DNA of 23,025 nt, from positions 1 through 23,025 of the forward strand of contig JAQGDQ010001866.1 in assembly GCA_030141605.1 (NCBI GenBank). Direction: 5' to 3'. A program made the translations under genes and the position numbers. The DNA is from Tubiluchus corallicola (Eukaryota > Priapulida > Priapulimorpha > Priapulimorphida > Tubiluchidae). The notes under the pieces are model-generated. The model saw only the letters and a list, made by a program, of their open reading frames with translations. It had not been told where the DNA came from and did not search any database. Positions 18,771 to 23,025 of the stretch are shown piece after piece (the first letter of the stretch is position 1; every line of letters starts with the position of its first letter).

Positions 18771-19012
18771 TCGTTTCTTCTCCTCTTTTCCTTCTTTCTC
18801 TCCCTAATCTTACTATTTTTCCATTCCATCGTGTTTACTAACCCTAACCATTCTTTCATTTACTCATCCTCCCTTCCCTTTCTTCTTCCTATCCCTAATC
18901 TTACTATTTTTCCATTCCATCATGTCTACTAATCCTAACCATTCTTTCATTAACTCATTCCCCCCTGCCTTCCTTCTTCCTCTCCCTAATCTTACTATTT
19001 TTTCCGTTCCAT
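18771..19012. repeat. 91-bp pyrimidine-rich minisatellite, about 2.7 units
   Basis: CCCTAATCTTACTATTTTT occurs at 18802, 18893 and 18984, a period of 91 bp. Each unit has a CT-rich tract followed by CCATTCCATC and CTAACCATTCTTTCATT. The strong strand asymmetry (C and T on the + strand) makes it a candidate triplex-prone tract. Nothing is encoded. Confidence 0.92.
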
Positions 19013-19560
19013 CGATGGCGCCATTTTAAAGGTGCCTTGAAATATCCGCGTCCACTAGGGGCATAGCTTACTTTTGTCTCGTGTAACTTTTAGTTTACGC
19101 ACAGGTAGGCTGGGCACAGCACCTGGGTGGATCTTAATCGTGGATTAACTTTTGTCAAATGCAATATTTCTTCAATGGAAATTATGAATTAAATTACATA
19201 GTGTAGTCTGAAACGAATCAGCTAATAGATTGATCAAATGCTAAATCATCGTGTTTTGTGATACTAACAAAGTAATTGCTCAGCCTGCAACTAGATATGC
19301 CTGGGGTTTTCCCAGCAAACACCGTGGCCTATTGTGTATGGTAGCTTTAATAGAAATATACCTGGTATTTTTCCAGGAACCGAACACTCTCCAAATTGTG
19401 CACTGCGTAGCTTGAATAAAAACTTGCCAACAAGCAGAAACATCCAACGAGCTGTGCTAAATAACAGCTTTAATAATACCCGAACTCACCGTGTATGTAA
19501 TAATTCAGATGTATCTAATGATATAATAGACAGTTTACTTACACTGTCAATACTCGAAAC
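19013..19560 (+). other. Region upstream of the PPxY gene, putative 5' flank or 5' UTR
   Basis: No clear TATA box or initiator is identifiable. An acceptor-like TTTTTCCAG ends at 19376, so part of this could be a 5' UTR exon. A frame at 19334-19582 overlaps the proposed start codon out of frame and lacks domain resemblance. In the frame of the downstream ATG, the nearest upstream stop is TGA at 19519-19521. Confidence 0.35.
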
Positions 19561-19695
19561 ATGGATCATAAGATTGGTATAAGCAATCCTACGTACAAGG
19601 ATGATGATGATGATGTATCAACAGAAAAGTTAGGTGACCCACCAAAGTATGAAGAAATCATACTCGACCCACCAGCGTATGAAGAAAACAGATCG
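19561..19695 (+). CDS. N-terminal exon of a protein with NPxY and two PPxY motifs
   Basis: ATG at 19561 is in good Kozak context (A at -3, G at +4) and is the first ATG after an in-frame TGA at 19519. The 45 codons include MDHKIGISNPTYKDDDDD, then DPPKYEEIILDPPAYEENRS, and end at an optimal donor, TCG|GTAAGT (19696), phase 0. ISNPTY fits the NPxY sorting/PTB-binding signal. PPKY and PPAY are PPxY ligands for WW domains such as those of Nedd4-type ubiquitin ligases. Such motifs cluster in cytoplasmic N-termini of membrane proteins and trafficking adaptors. The rest of the protein is not identified. A possible acceptor lies only 66 bp downstream. Confidence 0.6.
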
Positions 19696-19761
19696 GTAAG
19701 TGAAGAAAACATTGAATTTTATACGCTGTCTGTTGTGTTGTTGTTGTTTATATAATTACAG

Positions 19762-19840
19762 TGTAAAACGTGTTACGAAAATTATTATGTAGATCATTTG
19801 AATCACTTGGCTCTGCCCCACTTAGAATTGAAACAGGGCG
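19762..19840 (+). other. Possible second exon start of the PPxY gene, running into the satellite
   Basis: TTTATATAATTACAG ends at 19761, giving a potential 66-bp intron from 19696. Spliced in phase 0, the frame continues CKTCYENYYVDHLNHLALPH and stays open through the first eleven satellite units to about 20805. The region is also LINE-derived in another frame, so the open frame may be accidental. One chance in three of phase agreement makes this weak evidence. Confidence 0.25.
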
Positions 19841-19925
19841 TTATGAAATTGTCCCATTTAATGAACGATTATGTTAGTTATGTAATTCTGATGCTATCCA
19901 GGATGAGATGCATCTGTTTTTACAT
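19791..19925 (+). pseudogene. LINE C-terminal zinc-knuckle segment, founder of the satellite
   Basis: In the frame starting at 19791 the sequence reads SFESLGSAPLRIETGRYEIV then PFNERLCQLCNSDAIQDEMH then LFLH, and hits TGA at 19926. This matches the C-terminal signature of a widespread invertebrate LINE reverse transcriptase: LRIETGRY, then ERLCxLC, then (I/V)xDExHFLLxC. The stop stands where the last knuckle Cys is expected. Only this left-edge copy has the preceding LRIETGRY part. All later units join at the shared TATGAA, so this looks like the sequence from which the array grew. Confidence 0.8.
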
Positions 19926-22900
19926 TGAAATTATGAAAGTGTCCCATTTGATGAACGATTATGTCAGTTATGTATTTTTGATGCTATCCAGGATAAGATG
20001 CATCTGTTGTTACATTGAAATTATGAAAGTGTCCCATTTAATGAACGATTATGTCAGTTATGTAATTCTGATGCTATCCAGGATGAGATGCATCTGTTGT
20101 TACATTGAAATTATGAAATTGTCCCATTTAATGAACGATTATGTTAGTTATGTAATTCTGATGCTATCCAGGATGAGATGCATCTGTTTTTACATTGAAA
20201 TTATGAAAGTGTCCCATTTGATGAACGATTATGTCAGTTATGTATTTTTGATGCTATCCAGGATAAGATGCATCTGTTGTTACATTGAAATTATGAAAGT
20301 GTCCCATTTAATGAACGATTATGTCAGTTATGTAATTCTGATGCTATCCAGGATGAGATGCATCTGTTTTTACATTGAAATTATGAAAGTGTCCCATTTA
20401 ATGAACGATTATGTCAGTTATGTAATTCTGATGCTATCCAGGATGAGATGCATCTGTTGTTACATTGAAATTATGAAAGTGTCCCATTTAATGAACGATT
20501 ATGTCAGTTATGTAATTCTGATGCTATCCAGGATGAGATGCATCTGTTGTTACATTGAAATTATGAAAGTGTCCCATTTAATGAACGATTATGTCAGTTA
20601 TGTAATTCTGATGCTATCCAGGATGAGATGCATCTGTTGTTACATTGAAATTATGAAAGTGTCCCATTTAATGAACGATTATGTCAGTTATGTAATTCTG
20701 ATGCTATCCAGGATGAGATGCATCTGTTTTTACATTGAAATTATGAAAGTGTCCCATTTAATGAACGATTATGTTAGTTATGTAATTCTGATGCTTCAAG
20801 GATGAGATGCATCTGTTTTTACATTGAAATTATGAAAGTGTCCCATTTAATGAACGATTATGTTAGTTATGTAATTCTGATGCTATCCAGGATGAGATGC
20901 ATCTGTTCTTACATTGAAATTATGAAATTGTCCCGTTTAATGAACGATTATGTCAGTTATGTAATTCTGATGCTGAGATGCATCTGTTTTTACATTGAAA
21001 TTATGAGTGTCCCATTTAATGAACGATTATGTCAGTTATGTAATTCTGATGCTATCCAGGATGAGATGCATCTGTTTTTACATTGAAACTATGAAAGTGT
21101 CCCATTTAATGAACGATTATGTCAGTTATGTAATTCTGATGCTGAGATGCATCTGTTTTTACATTGAAATTATGAAAGGGTCCCATTTGATGAACGATTA
21201 TGTCAGTTATGTAATTCTGATGCTATCCAGGATGAGATGCATCTGTTTTTACATTGAAATTATGTAAGTGTCCCATTTAATGAACGATTATGTCAGTTAT
21301 GTAATTCTGGTGCTATCCAGGATGAGATGCATCTGTTTTTACCTTGAAATTATGAAAGTGTCCCGTTTAATGAACGATTATGTCAGTTATGTAATTCTGA
21401 TGCTATCCAGGATGAGATGCATCTGTTGTTACATTGAAATTATGAAATTGTCCCATTTAATGAACGATTATGTCAGTTATGTAATTCTGATGCTATCCAG
21501 GATGAGATGCATCTGTTGTTACATTGAAATTATGAAAGTGCTCCATTTAATGAACGATTACGTCAGTTATGTAATTCTGATGCTATCCTGGGTGAGATGC
21601 ATCTGTTTTTACATTGAAATTATGAAAGTGCTCCGTTTAATGAACGATTATGTCTGTTATGTAATTCTGATGCTATCCAGGATGAGATGCATCTGTTGTT
21701 ACATTGAAATTATGTATGTGTCCCATTTAATGAACGATTATGTCAGTTATGTAATTCTGATGCTATCCAGGATGAGATGCATCTGTTTTTACATTGAAAT
21801 TATGAAAGTGTCCCATTTAATGAACGATTATGTCAGTTATGTAATTCTGATGCTATCCAGGATGAGATGCATCTGTTGTCACATTGAAATTATGAGTGTC
21901 CCATTTAATGAACGATTATGTCAGTTATGTAATTCTGATGCTATCCAGGATGAAATGCATCTGTTGTTACATTGAAATTATGAAAGTGTCCCATTTAATG
22001 AACGATTATGTCAGTTATGTAATTCTGATGCTATCCAGGATGAGATACATCTGTTTTTACATTGAAATTATGAAAGTGTCCCATTTAATGAACGATTATG
22101 TCAGTTATGTAATTCTGATGCTATCCAGGATGAGATGCATCTGTTTTTACATTGAAATTATGAAAGTGTCCCATTTAATGAACGATTATGTCAGTTATGT
22201 AATTCTGATGCTTCAAGGATGAGATGCATCTGTTTTTACACTGAAATTATGAAAGTGTCCCATTTAATGAACGATTATGTGTGTTATGTAATTCTGATGC
22301 TATCCTGGGTGAGATGCATCTGTTTTTACATTGAAATTATGAAAGTGTCCCATTTAATGAACGATTATGTCAGTTATGTAATTCTGATGCTATCCAGGAT
22401 GAGATGCATCTGTTTTTACATTGAAATTATGAAAGTGTCCCATTTAATGAACGATTATGTCAGTTATGTAATTCTGATGCTATCCAGGATGAGATGCATC
22501 TGTTTTTATATTGAAATTATGAAAGTGTCCCATTTAATGAACGATTATGTTAGTTATGTAATTCTGATGCTTCAAGGATGAGATGCATCTGTTTTTACAT
22601 TGAAATTATGAAAGTGTCCCATTTAATGAACGATTATGTTAGTTATGTAATTCTGATGCTATCCAGGATGAGATGCATCTGTTCTTACATTGAAATTATG
22701 AAATTGTCCCGTTTAATGAACGATTATGTCAGTTATGTAATTCTGATGCTGAGATGCATCTGTTTTTACATTGAAATTATGAGTGTCCCATTTAATGAAC
22801 GATTATGTCAGTTATGTAATTCTGATGCTATCCAGGATGAGATGCATCTGTTTTTACATTGAAACTATGAAAGTGTCCCATTTAATGAACGATTATGTCA

Positions 22901-23025
22901 GTTATGTAATTCTGATGCTGAGATGCATCTGTTTTTACATTGAAATTATGAAAGTGTCCCATTTAATGAACGATTATGTCAGTTATGTAATTCTGATGCT
23001 ATCCAGGATGAGATGCATCTGTTTT
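19841..23025 (+). repeat. 90-bp satellite derived from a LINE zinc-knuckle, about 36 units
   Basis: ATGAACGATT recurs every 90 bp from 19861 through 20761, then with small shifts to the window end, giving about 36 units. Variants include a 9-bp deletion (GATGCTGAGATG instead of GATGCTATCCAGGATGAGATG), a GATGCTTCAAGG form, and a 2-bp deletion (TTATGAGTG). Because 90 is divisible by three, one frame stays open for hundreds of codons (for example 19798-20805) and repeats MKVSHLMNDYVSY. That is a frameshifted reading of the LINE motif and not a recognised protein. The frame that reads the LINE motif has one TGA per unit. The array continues beyond the window. Confidence 0.95.

Noticed and set aside
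19798-20805. 335-codon open frame repeating a hydrophobic 30-residue unit, possible novel repeat protein
   Set aside because: The frame is open only because the 90-bp unit is a multiple of three. The biologically meaningful frame of the unit is the LINE zinc-knuckle, shifted relative to this one, and indels break it downstream. Kept only as a fusion hypothesis.
19841-23025. CRISPR-like regular repeats
   Set aside because: Units are contiguous, with no unique spacers, no cas genes, and a eukaryotic context.

Overview
The window is nuclear DNA from an intron-rich, AT-rich, repeat-rich animal, most likely an aquatic invertebrate. Evidence: GT-AG introns of 1-4 kb, non-LTR retrotransposon fossils, a 5S-rRNA-headed SINE with a target-site duplication, hAT-like and piggyBac-like MITEs, and long tandem arrays. 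I cannot name the phylum. There is no operon, CRISPR array or other prokaryotic architecture.

Two genes are visible, both on the + strand. The first fills about 0.2-15.65 kb. It is seven consecutive exons (223-351, 4261-4414, 7186-7304, 8373-8438, 10209-10390, 13931-14082, 15498-15651) of a medium-chain dehydrogenase/reductase closest to sorbitol dehydrogenase; its 5' exons lie outside the window. All junctions keep phase and the exons join into one open frame. The structural-zinc cysteines (C-x2-C-x2-C-x7-C) are intact. However, the catalytic-zinc GHE motif, the Rossmann GxGxxG motif, the acidic residue after beta-2 and the active-site Glu of the EP motif are all substituted, and the C-terminus is shortened. 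It reads like a dehydrogenase-derived pseudoenzyme. The second gene is seen only as an N-terminal coding exon (19561-19695) with one NPxY and two PPxY motifs and a strong donor site.

Almost every intron holds its own repeat system. There is a 37-bp array before the first exon. Intron 1 has a piggyBac-like MITE nested in a hAT-like MITE, a CATCA-type satellite, and a 57-bp array whose units copy the next exon's 3' splice site. Intron 2 has an AACAT-type satellite and a 109-bp array. Intron 3 has a reverse-transcriptase fossil and a heat-shock-element cluster. Intron 4 has the 5S-headed SINE and a TAA/TGA/TAG microsatellite. Intron 5 has a GAT minisatellite between two 306-bp direct repeats, plus a dispersed repeat. 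A roughly 0.6-kb inverted repeat brackets exon 6.

From 15.66 to 19.56 kb lie two more LINE remnants, a second copy of the dispersed repeat, and short tandem duplications. From 19.84 kb to the window end is a 90-bp satellite of about 36 units. In one frame its unit is the C-terminal zinc-knuckle of a LINE reverse transcriptase; the intact founder segment sits at the array's left edge.

The strongest observations are the catalytically stripped dehydrogenase, the intronic amplification of a splice acceptor with its exon edge, the satellite derived from a retrotransposon zinc knuckle, and the inverted repeat around an exon. I see no evidence for a new defence-like or operonic system.
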